Positions 1 to 6,551 of a stretch of 64,000 nucleotides of DNA are shown piece by piece. Within the stretch, counting starts at the first letter, position 1; every line of letters starts with the position of its first letter. Source of the stretch: Acidobacteriota bacterium (GTDB taxonomy: Bacteria > Acidobacteriota > Vicinamibacteria > Vicinamibacterales > 2-12-FULL-66-21); contig JACPDI010000010.1 of NCBI GenBank assembly GCA_016184105.1, positions 1-64,000 on the forward strand. Reading direction: 5' to 3'. The notes under the pieces are model-generated. The model saw only the letters and a list, made by a program, of their open reading frames with translations. It was not told the DNA's origin and did not search any database. Position numbers and translations under genes: made by a program.

Positions 1-1
1 G

Positions 2-301
2 GAGCAGGTGCGCGGACCACAGGAGCGAATCCTGCGGCGATTCGACAGGAAGCCGAAACGTCTTGCATCGAGGCGGCTTTTCCTGCTGCAGGGGCTGCCA
101 GGAGTGGGACCCGCGCTTGCACACCGGCTCCTCTGCCACTTTGGTTCAATCGAGCGGATCGTCACCGTGGACGCCGCCGCACTGGCCGAGGTGCGAGGCA
201 TCGGCGCAAGAAAAGCGGCGCGTATTCGAGAGTTCGTTGGCAGTCCATCTCCGGGCGGCCCTATCCACCACCTCGAACAGGAGGACCACGCACGCGGCTG
301 A
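2..301 (+). CDS. C-terminal end of a helix-hairpin-helix protein (partial)
   Basis: The reading frame is open from the left edge of the window, so the true start lies outside it; the GTG at position 8 is probably internal. The visible part contains tandem helix-hairpin-helix motifs (LPGVGPALAHRLL, then VRGIGARKAARI) of the kind that end ERCC4/XPF-type nucleases and related DNA-binding proteins. These motifs bind DNA backbone without sequence specificity. The catalytic part is not in the window, so a nuclease role is only inferred from the resemblance of this tail to ERCC4-family C-termini. Confidence 0.6.
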   Translation, partial: EQVRGPQERILRRFDRKPKRLASRRLFLLQGLPGVGPALAHRLLCHFGSIERIVTVDAAALAEVRGIGARKAARIREFVGSPSPGGPIHHLEQEDHARG

Positions 302-334
302 CGAACGTCGAGCGGAGGCCACATAGCGATGTGA

Positions 335-545
335 AAGAAACCAGTCGGTACCAGAAGGCCAAAGCCGCTTCGCGAGCGTGTCGCGGCTTTGAGGAGGGCC
401 GGCGTGATTGCGTGGAGCGGACGGCGGCTGCGACCAGCGAAGCCCGCGGGCAAGATCCGTGGCAATAAGACTGTCGCCGACTTGCTTGTCGAGAACCGCG
501 AGTGACGGCATCTTCAACGCGAGTGCCGCTTTGGTTAGCCGTCGT
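335..545 (+). pseudogene. Remnant of a VapB/Phd-type antitoxin and the first codons of its PIN toxin
   Basis: Translation from about 335 to the TGA at 503-505 gives the C-terminal half of an antitoxin with RERVAALRRAGVIAWSGRR and TVADLLVENRE. It matches the C-terminal half of the intact antitoxin at 24304-24585 almost residue for residue (RERIEALKRAGTIAWSGRR, TVADLVVENRE). The N-terminal DNA-binding half is missing and a stop (332-334) precedes the remnant. After the stop a degraded toxin start can be read (NASAALVSR against DASALVKR in the intact toxin), with the first catalytic Asp changed to Asn and the frame broken. Confidence 0.75.
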
Positions 546-560
546 CCTGGAGGACGTCCA

Positions 561-1070
561 TCACGAGCGATCTGTCGATGTCGCATTCGCTGGTTCTGCG
601 CCTTCTCCCACGTGCGCGAGCGCTTCGCGAATCAGAGCGGGTGCGATGCGGAAGCCCGCTGCGACGAGCGCGTCAAGCACGGGCTTGAGTGCAGGGAGCA
701 ATGCCAGTTGTCGCGCTTGAACCAGGACGCCGAGTGTTCCCCGTACGGCGAGACCGCGCGCTTGTGCCACTTTCCGTCCTACCCGTTCGTCGATGAGAAG
801 GAGATCTGCCCGGAGAGATTCGGCGAGGAGGATGGCTGCCGTCTCTCCGGGATCGAGCCCCAGGTCTAACTCGAGCGACGGGTCGTCGAGGACCCGCAAC
901 CAGCGTACCTGGTGGAGTGCATCGATGCCAGGCGCGGACGGGCGCCGTTCCACGGCCTCGTGCCACACCGCTCGCGGCACGACGACTTCATCGAAGAGCG
1001 CAGAAAGCAGGTGAAGGGCCCCGACGCGCGAGAGGTAGATGAGCGGGGAACTGTCGGCGACGACCAGCAC
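561..1070 (-). CDS. DUF3368 PIN-like toxin
   Basis: A 169-residue protein of the DUF3368 family, PIN-fold nucleases that act as the toxin partner of UPF0175 antitoxins. The N-terminus has the acidic PIN start ADSSPLIYLSRVG (Asp6). Further acidic positions lie in DPGETAAI (about residue 75) and LLIDERVGR (about 92), as expected for a metal-dependent ribonuclease site. It lies 6 bp downstream of the UPF0175 gene on the same strand, so the two should be co-transcribed. Substrate and toxicity are inferred from the family only. Confidence 0.8.
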   Translation of the reverse strand: MLVVADSSPLIYLSRVGALHLLSALFDEVVVPRAVWHEAVERRPSAPGIDALHQVRWLRVLDDPSLELDLGLDPGETAAILLAESLRADLLLIDERVGRKVAQARGLAVRGTLGVLVQARQLALLPALKPVLDALVAAGFRIAPALIREALAHVGEGAEPANATSTDRS

Positions 1071-1076
1071 GCAGCC

Positions 1077-1331
1077 TCAGCGCTGGCTCTTCGGAATAGC
1101 TCCGAGCTCTTGCTTGAAATCCTCGACGTCGTGATCAATGGCATAGAGGCCGTGCCGGCCGGCCTCGATGAGGAAGTCGTCGAGCGTCACATCGAGTGCG
1201 CCTGCCGCGCCGGCACGAGTCAAGCGGCCGGCTCGAACCTCGTCGATCACGAGCAGTAGGCGCGCGCGCCTGACCAAGTCGTCAGTCGGCTGCCCAGACA
1301 GCGGTCCCGGAATCTCGACCGTGATTTCCAT
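1077..1331 (-). CDS. UPF0175 family antitoxin
   Basis: An 84-residue protein of the UPF0175 family, usually paired with a DUF3368 toxin. The central part (ARLLLVIDEVRAGRLTRAGAAGALDVTLDDFL) fits the family's helix-turn-helix in which the protein chooses its DNA site, and the C-terminus is acidic. It is the first gene of a two-gene unit with the DUF3368 gene 6 bp downstream. Family members neutralise the toxin and repress their own promoter; both are inferred here. Confidence 0.8.
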   Translation of the reverse strand: MEITVEIPGPLSGQPTDDLVRRARLLLVIDEVRAGRLTRAGAAGALDVTLDDFLIEAGRHGLYAIDHDVEDFKQELGAIPKSQR

Positions 1332-1798
1332 GGAGCCTTCTCATTTCGATTATAGCCGTACCGGCTGCGCCCGATCCATTCTGGCGCGACTCTGCACGGA
1401 GCGAGAGGGCCTGAGACACAATGAGACATTTTGTGCGTGAACACAGCAGAACGGAGCGAAACGCACCGAAGCGATAACGCCGAAAACTCGAACAAACCAG
1501 AGCGAACCGGAACGGGCCGCAACCCATTCACGGCTCTCTGGACCACGTTATCGGGGTTCGACTCCCTGCCTCCCAGCCAGCTCAACAGTAAAGCACACCA
1601 CTCCCTGCTTCGTATGAACGCAGGTTTATGGCGAAACCTGACGCGAACCGTCCGCTAGGAAATCTGTCGTCCTAGAGCCAAGTCTCAAGGCCACACGTTT
1701 CGGAGGTGAACGGCCTATGTAAAGTGCTGGCCTATATAGACTTGTAATTACTTCACATTCCACTTCACATTGAGAGCGCTTCGGCTTATCGTATCCGT
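1332..1798. other. Intergenic scar with integrase-tail-like sequence and a tRNA 3'-end-like segment
   Basis: No supportable gene. At 1411-1445 there is a GAGACA-type repeat (TGAGACACAATGAGACA) followed by a run rich in GAACGGAGCGAAAC-like words; the same arrangement recurs at 21365-21400. At 1556-1579 lies a sequence like the T-arm and 3' end of a tRNA including the terminal CCA. No matching 5' acceptor (TGGGAGG expected) is found within 90 bp upstream, so this is a fragment. The last 70 bp before the next gene are AT-rich and probably hold its promoter. Confidence 0.6.
1556..1579 (+). repeat. tRNA 3'-end-like segment, candidate attachment-site copy 1
   Basis: Contains a T-stem/loop (GGGG-TTCGACT-CCCTG) followed by CCTCCCA, a discriminator G and CCA. 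It matches 25603-25626 at 22 of 24 positions. Integrative elements using tyrosine recombinases commonly recombine within tRNA 3' ends and leave such copies at both edges. Without a 5' tRNA half here, this is an orphan attachment-like sequence, not a tRNA gene. Confidence 0.5.
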
Positions 1799-2593
1799 AT
1801 GAGCGCCACAGACAATCCGCTCGAAGCTCCGACGCCAGAGGAGGTGCCGCTCAAGAACGCACCCCTGGTGCGCGTCATCGCGCAGCTCCGGTTTCCCGAG
1901 ATTCTGTCCGTCGAGCAGCGAGAGTTCGTGGCCCCCTTTCAGGAGGCAACGCGAAGTAAATATCCCGTGCTTCGACAGGAGCAGACGCAAGGGTTTCTGC
2001 TGGGACCAGGCGGTGTGGCCCAAGCGAAACCAAAGATCGCCTGGCGTTTCAGCGATACGACTGGCGATTGGCGTGTCTCGCTGGCATCTGAATTCTTGGC
2101 GCTTGAGACCACGCGGTACGTCAGCAGGTCGGACTTCTTCGGCAGACTCAGGTTTCTCGCCGAAGCGGTCATTGAGCACATCGGACCGAGTCAGCTCGAT
2201 CGCCTTGGGGTTCGCTACATCGATCGGATTGCTGGCCCGACAGTCGACGACATCACGGCGCTTGTGCGGCCTGAGGTCCGTGGCATCGTGGGAACGAGCA
2301 TCGCGACCCAGGCAGTGCACGCGATTTCAGAATCACTGTTCAACGTGACCGGCGCACAGATGCTTGCTCGGTGGGGGTGTCTTCCCCCGGGCGCGACCGT
2401 CGATCCATCGGCGATCGAACCCGCGAAGGAGAAGAGCTGGATTCTCGATCTTGATATGTTCAGCGCGGCTCCGATGCCGTTTGAAGTTGACCAAGTCATT
2501 TCAGAAGCGCAGCGCTACGCCGAGCGGATCTACACGGTCTTTCGGTGGGCTGTCACGAATGAGTTCCTGGTTCGATTCGGAGGCGAGCCATGA
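1799..2593 (+). CDS. TIGR04255 family protein
   Basis: A 264-residue protein that fits TIGR04255, a sporadically distributed family of unknown function. The conserved N-terminal strand is present as PLVRVIAQLRFPEI (about residues 23-36), and a second typical block, QLDRLGVRYIDRI, follows near 135-147. There is no signal peptide or membrane segment, so it is cytoplasmic. The start is the first ATG after the AT-rich region; no clear Shine-Dalgarno is seen, so translation may be leaderless or weakly initiated. Its stop overlaps the ATG of the next gene, which makes it the first gene of a three-gene unit. Confidence 0.75.
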   Translation: MSATDNPLEAPTPEEVPLKNAPLVRVIAQLRFPEILSVEQREFVAPFQEATRSKYPVLRQEQTQGFLLGPGGVAQAKPKIAWRFSDTTGDWRVSLASEFLALETTRYVSRSDFFGRLRFLAEAVIEHIGPSQLDRLGVRYIDRIAGPTVDDITALVRPEVRGIVGTSIATQAVHAISESLFNVTGAQMLARWGCLPPGATVDPSAIEPAKEKSWILDLDMFSAAPMPFEVDQVISEAQRYAERIYTVFRWAVTNEFLVRFGGEP

Positions 2594-3258
2594 ATAGCAC
2601 GCCAGTCCGCTCACCGTTTGATACCACGTCGGCCGGCGGCGCAATGCTCCTCATGCGGCAGGTCCGTGAGCCGATCCTAGCCAGCGTCATCTTCGTTGGT
2701 CTTGGAACCTCCGCCGCGGTTGCGCCTCCTCCGGAAGTGCTTTCGCATCTACAGAGGCCTGTTGACCAGACGAACGCAGGGACATCCCTGCCGGCGGCCC
2801 TGTCAGCGAGCGGTGCGATCGCCGAGTTGAGGCGGCTCAGTGGCCTGACGTGGGATCAGCTCGCTCGGTTGTTCAACGTGAGTCGTCGGTCCCTCCACTT
2901 CTGGGCCAGCGGGAAGCCCATGGCGCCCAGCAACGAGGAGCATCTCCAGCGGCTGCTCGCTGTAGTCCGAAAGATTGATAGAGGGACGGCCACGGCCAAC
3001 CGCGCCCTATTGCTGGCTGCTCGGGAAGACGGAAACTTCCCGTTTGACATGTTGGCCATCGGCGCTTACGACCGAGTTTTAGCGCTCTTGGCAACCGGTG
3101 AAGTGCGACGCGTCACGCCGTCAGGCCTCAGTGAAGCAGAGCGGGCAGCGCGAACTCCGCCTCGACCCGAAGACCTTGTGGGTGCGCTCCAGGATCGCAT
3201 TCACCCTTCGAGCGGGCGCCTGCGTGCGGCAAGGTCAGTCAATCGGCATCGGAGATAG
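2590..3258 (+). CDS. HTH-domain protein of the TIGR04255 cassette
   Basis: A 222-residue protein whose ATG overlaps the upstream stop (ATGA), implying translational coupling. A Cro/XRE-like helix-turn-helix is visible at about 78-105 (LSGLTWDQLARLFNVSRR, then LHFWASG), with recognition helix VSRRSLHFWA. The stretch FPFDMLAIGAYDRVLALL (about 150-167) resembles the small helical segment found after the HTH in some Xre-type antitoxins. The N-terminal 70 residues are low-complexity with a short hydrophobic run (ILASVIFVGLG), and the C-terminal 40 are Arg-rich. It may regulate the cassette or recruit it to DNA. I do not recognise a named family beyond HTH. Confidence 0.65.
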   Translation: MNSTPVRSPFDTTSAGGAMLLMRQVREPILASVIFVGLGTSAAVAPPPEVLSHLQRPVDQTNAGTSLPAALSASGAIAELRRLSGLTWDQLARLFNVSRRSLHFWASGKPMAPSNEEHLQRLLAVVRKIDRGTATANRALLLAAREDGNFPFDMLAIGAYDRVLALLATGEVRRVTPSGLSEAERAARTPPRPEDLVGALQDRIHPSSGRLRAARSVNRHRR

Positions 3259-3261
3259 TGA

Positions 3262-4119
3262 GTGGCAACACTCAGTCCAGACTCCGATGAGGCCAAGCGC
3301 ATCGACGCTGCTCTCCAAGATTGGAGGCAGGGCGATTTGGCGCTCGAGGAATCGTGGTTCGTTCATGTAGGTGACCCGGGCGCCCCGCTTACCGATGCGG
3401 CGGCGGAGGCCGCAGATGGGGACCTGCAAGCGCTCACGTCGGAAGTTCGAGGGCTGATCGTCGTCACGCAGACTTGCGATATCGTTCGAGCCTGCGTCGA
3501 CAGACCCTATGTCGAGATCGCTCCGCTCGTGCAGGTCAGTGAGGACGACCTCCAGATGGTGAAACGTGGGCGGCGTCCAGCCTATGCAACCCTGCCGGGC
3601 CTGGAGCCGGATTGCCTCGTAGCCGATCTCGACCGAGTGATGACGGTCGAAAAGTCGATCGTCGCTTCGTGGAAAAGGACGCCGGGCTACCTCGACGATG
3701 CAGCCGGTCGAGGGTTTGCGCAGGCTCTTGCTCGGAAGCGAGTACGGTTCGCGTTTCCTGACGACTTCACGAGCTTGGTCGACAAGCTACAGCGACGGCT
3801 TGTCGAGAAGCACGATAAGGACTCAGTCGAGGGTCGCGGGCTTCGCGCTCTTCGCGATATCCGCGTCCGAGCAGCGCCTTCTTGGGATGCTGCCGAGGTG
3901 GAGATCCTTTTCTGGTTCGTGCGTGAAGAGGAAGAGATCATCTTCGAGGGGAAGAGCTGGCCTGATCTCTTGAACTCGTGGCTCAAGCTCGTTCCAGCCT
4001 CCGGACGTTTCAAGGCTGTCGATGGCCAAGTCGTCGTCTTGGAAGACATGACCGCAAGAGACTACGTCGAGAGCGATCCGCTCGATCTCGACCACCTTTC
4101 GACGAGCGCGAAGGCGTGA
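3262..4119 (+). CDS. Unrecognised protein, third gene of the TIGR04255 cassette
   Basis: A 285-residue soluble protein starting 3 bp after the HTH gene at ATG-like codon GTG (3262). The most distinctive segment is LIVVTQTCDIVR at about residues 66-77, followed by RPYVEIAPLVQV. The Thr-Cys-Asp core after a buried beta strand looks like a conserved, possibly catalytic or metal-binding site. The middle is basic and helical (ALARKRVRFAFP, LVDKLQRRLVEKH), and the end is acidic. No signal peptide, membrane segment or known nuclease motif is seen. Position and spacing say it works with the TIGR04255 and HTH proteins. No function is claimed. Confidence 0.6.
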   Translation: MATLSPDSDEAKRIDAALQDWRQGDLALEESWFVHVGDPGAPLTDAAAEAADGDLQALTSEVRGLIVVTQTCDIVRACVDRPYVEIAPLVQVSEDDLQMVKRGRRPAYATLPGLEPDCLVADLDRVMTVEKSIVASWKRTPGYLDDAAGRGFAQALARKRVRFAFPDDFTSLVDKLQRRLVEKHDKDSVEGRGLRALRDIRVRAAPSWDAAEVEILFWFVREEEEIIFEGKSWPDLLNSWLKLVPASGRFKAVDGQVVVLEDMTARDYVESDPLDLDHLSTSAKA

Positions 4120-4127
4120 CCGGCTTT

Positions 4128-4157
4128 TGTCCGAAATCTGTATACAAATTTCGGACA
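4128..4157. promoter_or_regulatory. 30-bp near-perfect palindrome
   Basis: The 30 bp are self-complementary except for one mismatched pair (C4138/A4147). The arms are TGTCCGAAAT and ATTTCGGACA around a TGTATACA core. It sits 9 bp after the stop of the third cassette gene. There is no T-run, so it is not a standard terminator. TGTATACA cores are known in GntR-type operators, so a dimeric regulator site is a reasonable guess. Confidence 0.6.
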
Positions 4158-4397
4158 GCGTACTCGTCATACCCGGAGCCGAAATACGGATACGTATCGA
4201 CTTGCGGCGCTATGAACGTCATGCGGCCGTGAGGAGCCAGTTGCGAATTCCGTCCCTAACACCCAGCCAAAGAAATCCGATCGTCGAAATTCTCCGTAAC
4301 TCGCACCAAGCCAATACCTTGCGAGTTCTAGATCGACGGCCCGTTTCTCGCACGCGGTCACAGACGATCCGCGTTCGTCAGCGGAGCTATGGAGGCG
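4158..4397. other. Region without a supportable gene
   Basis: Between the palindrome and the merA remnant only short overlapping frames exist and none resembles a known protein. The base composition is less GC-rich than the surroundings. I see no hairpin with a T-tract and no RNA gene. Confidence 0.4.
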
Positions 4398-4866
4398 ATC
4401 ACGGGTGCGGGCCAATGTGGCACCTGATTCGAGTCCGCATCAGCACTCGCGGGATCACTCGATGATCGATTGCCTTCATCGGTCCGCCAGAGAGGGCATT
4501 TCGGGCGGCGATGCCACCTTGGCGGCTGCCAATCGGAGTTGCCATCTGACTGCCGTGCTGCCGCCCGATCACGTCGCCCGCCGCGTAGATGTGTGGGACG
4601 TTTGTTCGCAGGGATGTGTCGACGACGGCTTCGCTGCGTTCGTTCACCTGCACACCAGCCCGGTCCATGGCATGTTGTCCGTGTTGGGGCGCCTTCCCGT
4701 AGCCACGAGCACTCGATCCGTTCGGTATTGTCGCTCGTGTCCCGCGACGACCGCGGTCGTGACGATCTCCGCCCCGTCCTGCCTCCACCGTCTGCGAGTC
4801 CACGAACCGCACGTGGCCTCGCTCTACACGGATGTCGCCGCCGACCAGCCCGACCTCGATGGATCG
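4398..4866 (-). pseudogene. merA: Decayed mercuric reductase (MerA) fragment
   Basis: On the minus strand three reading frames together spell a MerA segment: a strand region with GHVRFVDSQTVEA, then LVATGRRPNTDNM in another frame, then NVPHIYAAGDVIG and SQMATPIGSRQGGIAARNAL in a third (inside 4399-4812). These are the FAD/NADPH-binding landmarks of flavoprotein disulfide reductases, and DHRVIPR is typical of MerA. The N-terminal redox-active Cys pair, the dimerisation domain and the C-terminal Cys pair are missing and several frameshifts are present. It is the last gene in the direction of the mer operon, directly after merP. Confidence 0.8.
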
Positions 4867-4871
4867 ACTCC

Positions 4872-5192
4872 CTACTTCGCGACCTCGGTCTTGTAGCCAG
4901 TCTTTTGGGCGATCGCTTTGGCGATCGCGTCCGGCGATGTCTTGGCGGAATCGTAGGTGACCTCAGCCGTCCCTTTCGCGTAACTGGCCTTCGCGTCTTT
5001 GACGCCGTCGATCTGTTTCGCAGCGATCTCCACCGCCGCCTCACATCCCGAACAGGTCATGCCAGTGACTTTCATCGTGCAGACTTTCGTGGCTTCCGCC
5101 GGCTTGGTCTGCGTTGACTGCGCGCGTACCGCCGTAGCCGTTGCGACGCCGCTGACTGCGATCGCCGCTGCAAGTGCCAGAACCTTTCGCAT
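4872..5192 (-). CDS. merP: Periplasmic mercury-binding protein MerP-like
   Basis: A 106-residue protein starting at the ATG preceded by GAAGGAG at optimal distance. A signal peptide (RKVLALAAAIAVSGVATATA, cleavage near AVRAQ) exports it to the periplasm. The mature part is one HMA domain with the metal site GMTCSGCEAAVE (CxxC). MerP binds Hg(II) in the periplasm and hands it to MerT. It is 10 bp downstream of merT on the same strand. An alternative longer start 27 bp upstream is less likely because it lacks a ribosome site. Confidence 0.88.
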   Translation of the reverse strand: MRKVLALAAAIAVSGVATATAVRAQSTQTKPAEATKVCTMKVTGMTCSGCEAAVEIAAKQIDGVKDAKASYAKGTAEVTYDSAKTSPDAIAKAIAQKTGYKTEVAK

Positions 5193-5202
5193 ATGTGCTC
5201 CT

Positions 5203-5517
5203 TCAGAAGAGATATTCAACGTAGTACGGAAACGTGACCAGTGCTGTGGTGAGTGCCGCCGCTAGCCACACCGCGACGCGCGTCCGTCTCCGCGACGCGG
5301 GGGAGCACGTGCCGCAATCGGTCGTCGGGCGATAGGCGACGAAAAACGCGCCGCCCAGCAACAGCGCCGTCGCCGTGAGCAAGAATGGACGGTACAGCTC
5401 CAGCGCGGACAAGGACGCGCCGAACGTGCCGGCGCCGAGGAGTACGAACGCGACGGGGCCGATACAACAGGCCGATGCCACCCCGGCTGCCAGCACGGAC
5501 GCGAGGGCCGTCTTCAC
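5203..5517 (-). CDS. merT: Mercuric transport protein MerT-like
   Basis: An inner-membrane protein of about 104 residues with three hydrophobic segments. The first carries the vicinal Cys pair ASACCIGPVAFVLLG characteristic of MerT, and a second pair, DCGTC, lies in the cytoplasmic loop. It receives Hg(II) from MerP and passes it inward for reduction. I chose the GTG at 5517 because it overlaps the merR stop (GTGA) and gives the usual MerT N-terminus; the open frame extends to 5586 with an implausible Arg-rich leader. With merA destroyed, uptake would not be followed by reduction from this operon. Confidence 0.85.
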   Translation of the reverse strand: MKTALASVLAAGVASACCIGPVAFVLLGAGTFGASLSALELYRPFLLTATALLLGGAFFVAYRPTTDCGTCSPASRRRTRVAVWLAAALTTALVTFPYYVEYLF

Positions 5518-5933
5518 TGGCTTAACCCACCCAATTCGGCCATCACCGGGCAGACGGGTCTCTCCTGCTCGAGGGCGTGCTCGCAATCCTGGAGGTGGGT
5601 GCGGAGCGTCCGTCGAAACGCCTGCATCTCCTTGAGCCGGGCGTCCACGCCAGCAAGCCGGCTCTTCAGGAGATCACGGACCCGCCGGCATCGCTGATAC
5701 CCGCCACGTCCTTCGTTGGAAACGAGCTCTCTCACGTCCTTCAAGGTCAGCCCCATTGCCTGGGCCTGTTGAATGAACCGCACCCGTGGCAGCACGTCGT
5801 CCCCGTACGCTCGTAGCCCACCAGCCGTCCGCGGCGCGCGGGGCAACACGCCGAGCCGCTCGTAGTAACGCATGGCATCAGGCGTGATGCCCGCTTTCTC
5901 TGCCACTTCACTGATCCGATATTTGGTAGCCAT
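5514..5933 (-). CDS. merR: MerR family metal-responsive regulator
   Basis: A 139-residue MerR-family activator/repressor. The N-terminal winged helix (YRISEVAEKAGITPDAMRYY) is followed by the long dimerisation helix. Three cysteines lie where MerR binds Hg(II): QRCRRV, LQDCEHAL and ERPVCPVM. Start chosen at ATG 5933 (MATKYRIS); a 9-residue upstream extension is unlikely. The stop overlaps merT. It lies 4 bp after the end of the broken metallochaperone gene and should act on the 20-bp-spacer promoter at 6427-6458. Confidence 0.85.
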   Translation of the reverse strand: MATKYRISEVAEKAGITPDAMRYYERLGVLPRAPRTAGGLRAYGDDVLPRVRFIQQAQAMGLTLKDVRELVSNEGRGGYQRCRRVRDLLKSRLAGVDARLKEMQAFRRTLRTHLQDCEHALEQERPVCPVMAELGGLSQ

Positions 5934-5937
5934 GGGC

Positions 5938-6390
5938 TTACTTCTGAAGGACCGAGGCACACTCAGCCTCGATCCGTGCGGCGGCCTTCATCACATCGCC
6001 CAAGCAGCACGCGCCGCGCGGGTTCCGCACTTCGCAGGCGCAGCGGCCGGCCGCGATATGGTCCCGCACTCACAGCGAAGCGTCACACCGACCCGTCTGG
6101 GCGAACTCAAGTGCCATAGACGTCTCATTCTCATCGAAGCAATAACAGATCATGCGGGCACCGGCGGGCTGCTTCTGCCAGACGGGCACGCGGAGGTCCG
6201 CCGTGTTGAAGACGTGACCGTTGTCGTCGAAGTACACCACCGCGCACGCGGGGTCGGCACAGAATCGATAAGGACCCTCCCGAACGCCCCTGAGTGCGGA
6301 CTCGCAGAGCAAGGCCTTGACGGTGAGCAAATCGACGGCAAGGCCTTTCGTGCCGCTCTGAGGACATCGCGGCGCTACCGCTGCAAGCAC
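5938..6390 (-). pseudogene. CopZ-like iron-sulfur metallochaperone gene interrupted by an in-frame UGA
   Basis: The frame encodes a zinc/Cys N-terminal domain (CPQSGTKGLAVDLLTVKALL, FCADPACAVVYF) and then the beginning of a BFD-like [2Fe-2S] part (MICYCF). At 6070-6072 a TGA stops translation, but the same frame continues with [16 protein letters not shown] and GACCLGDV to the TAA at 5938. These are the remaining cluster ligands of the putative iron-sulfur metallochaperone family. A single change of an Arg codon (CGA to TGA) would explain it. The likely start is GTG 6390, downstream of the inferred transcription start; the frame is open up to 6447. First gene of the merR-merT-merP operon. Confidence 0.75.
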
Positions 6391-6426
6391 GGGGATGGGA
6401 GATCTGCAGCAGGAGCTTATTGCAGA

Positions 6427-6458
6427 AGTATCCACCCTGGAGCGCACTCCAGAGTCAA
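6427..6458 (-). promoter_or_regulatory. MerR-type promoter for the minus-strand mer operon
   Basis: On the minus strand a -35 TTGACT (6458-6453) and a -10 GATACT (6432-6427) are separated by 20 bp, the overlong spacer that MerR regulators untwist. The spacer holds the inverted repeat CTGGAG-TGCG-CTCCAG (6437-6452), similar to ZntR/CadR-type operators and different from the other two MerR operators in this region. Confidence 0.8.
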
Positions 6459-6482
6459 GCCTTATCGGTCCTAAAACACTTC

Positions 6483-6514
6483 TTGACCCTCAAGTCCCCT
6501 TGAAGGGTTGTACT
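6483..6514 (+). promoter_or_regulatory. MerR-type promoter of the P1B-ATPase operon
   Basis: -35 TTGACC (6483-6488) and -10 TGTACT (6509-6514) have a 20-bp spacer containing ACCCTCAAG-TCCC-CTTGAAGGGT. It is nearly identical to the element at 9561-9592, so the second MerR (9600-10082) probably controls both. Confidence 0.82.
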
Positions 6515-6551
6515 TGCGTCTGAACCGACGTCGGGCAATCGAGGTCTCATC

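Noticed and set aside
1490-1579. Possible complete tRNA gene
   Set aside because: The T-arm and CCA are there, but no complementary 5' acceptor, D-arm or anticodon stem is found.
1247-1585. Minus-strand open frame of 112 codons beginning SWLGGRESNPDNVV
   Set aside because: It is the antisense of the tRNA-like 3' end and of the UPF0175 region; such frames are classic false proteins from tRNA sequence.
6070-6072. UGA as selenocysteine codon
   Set aside because: The family has Arg-like residues at this position, not Cys, and no hairpin like a SECIS follows; a nonsense change is simpler.
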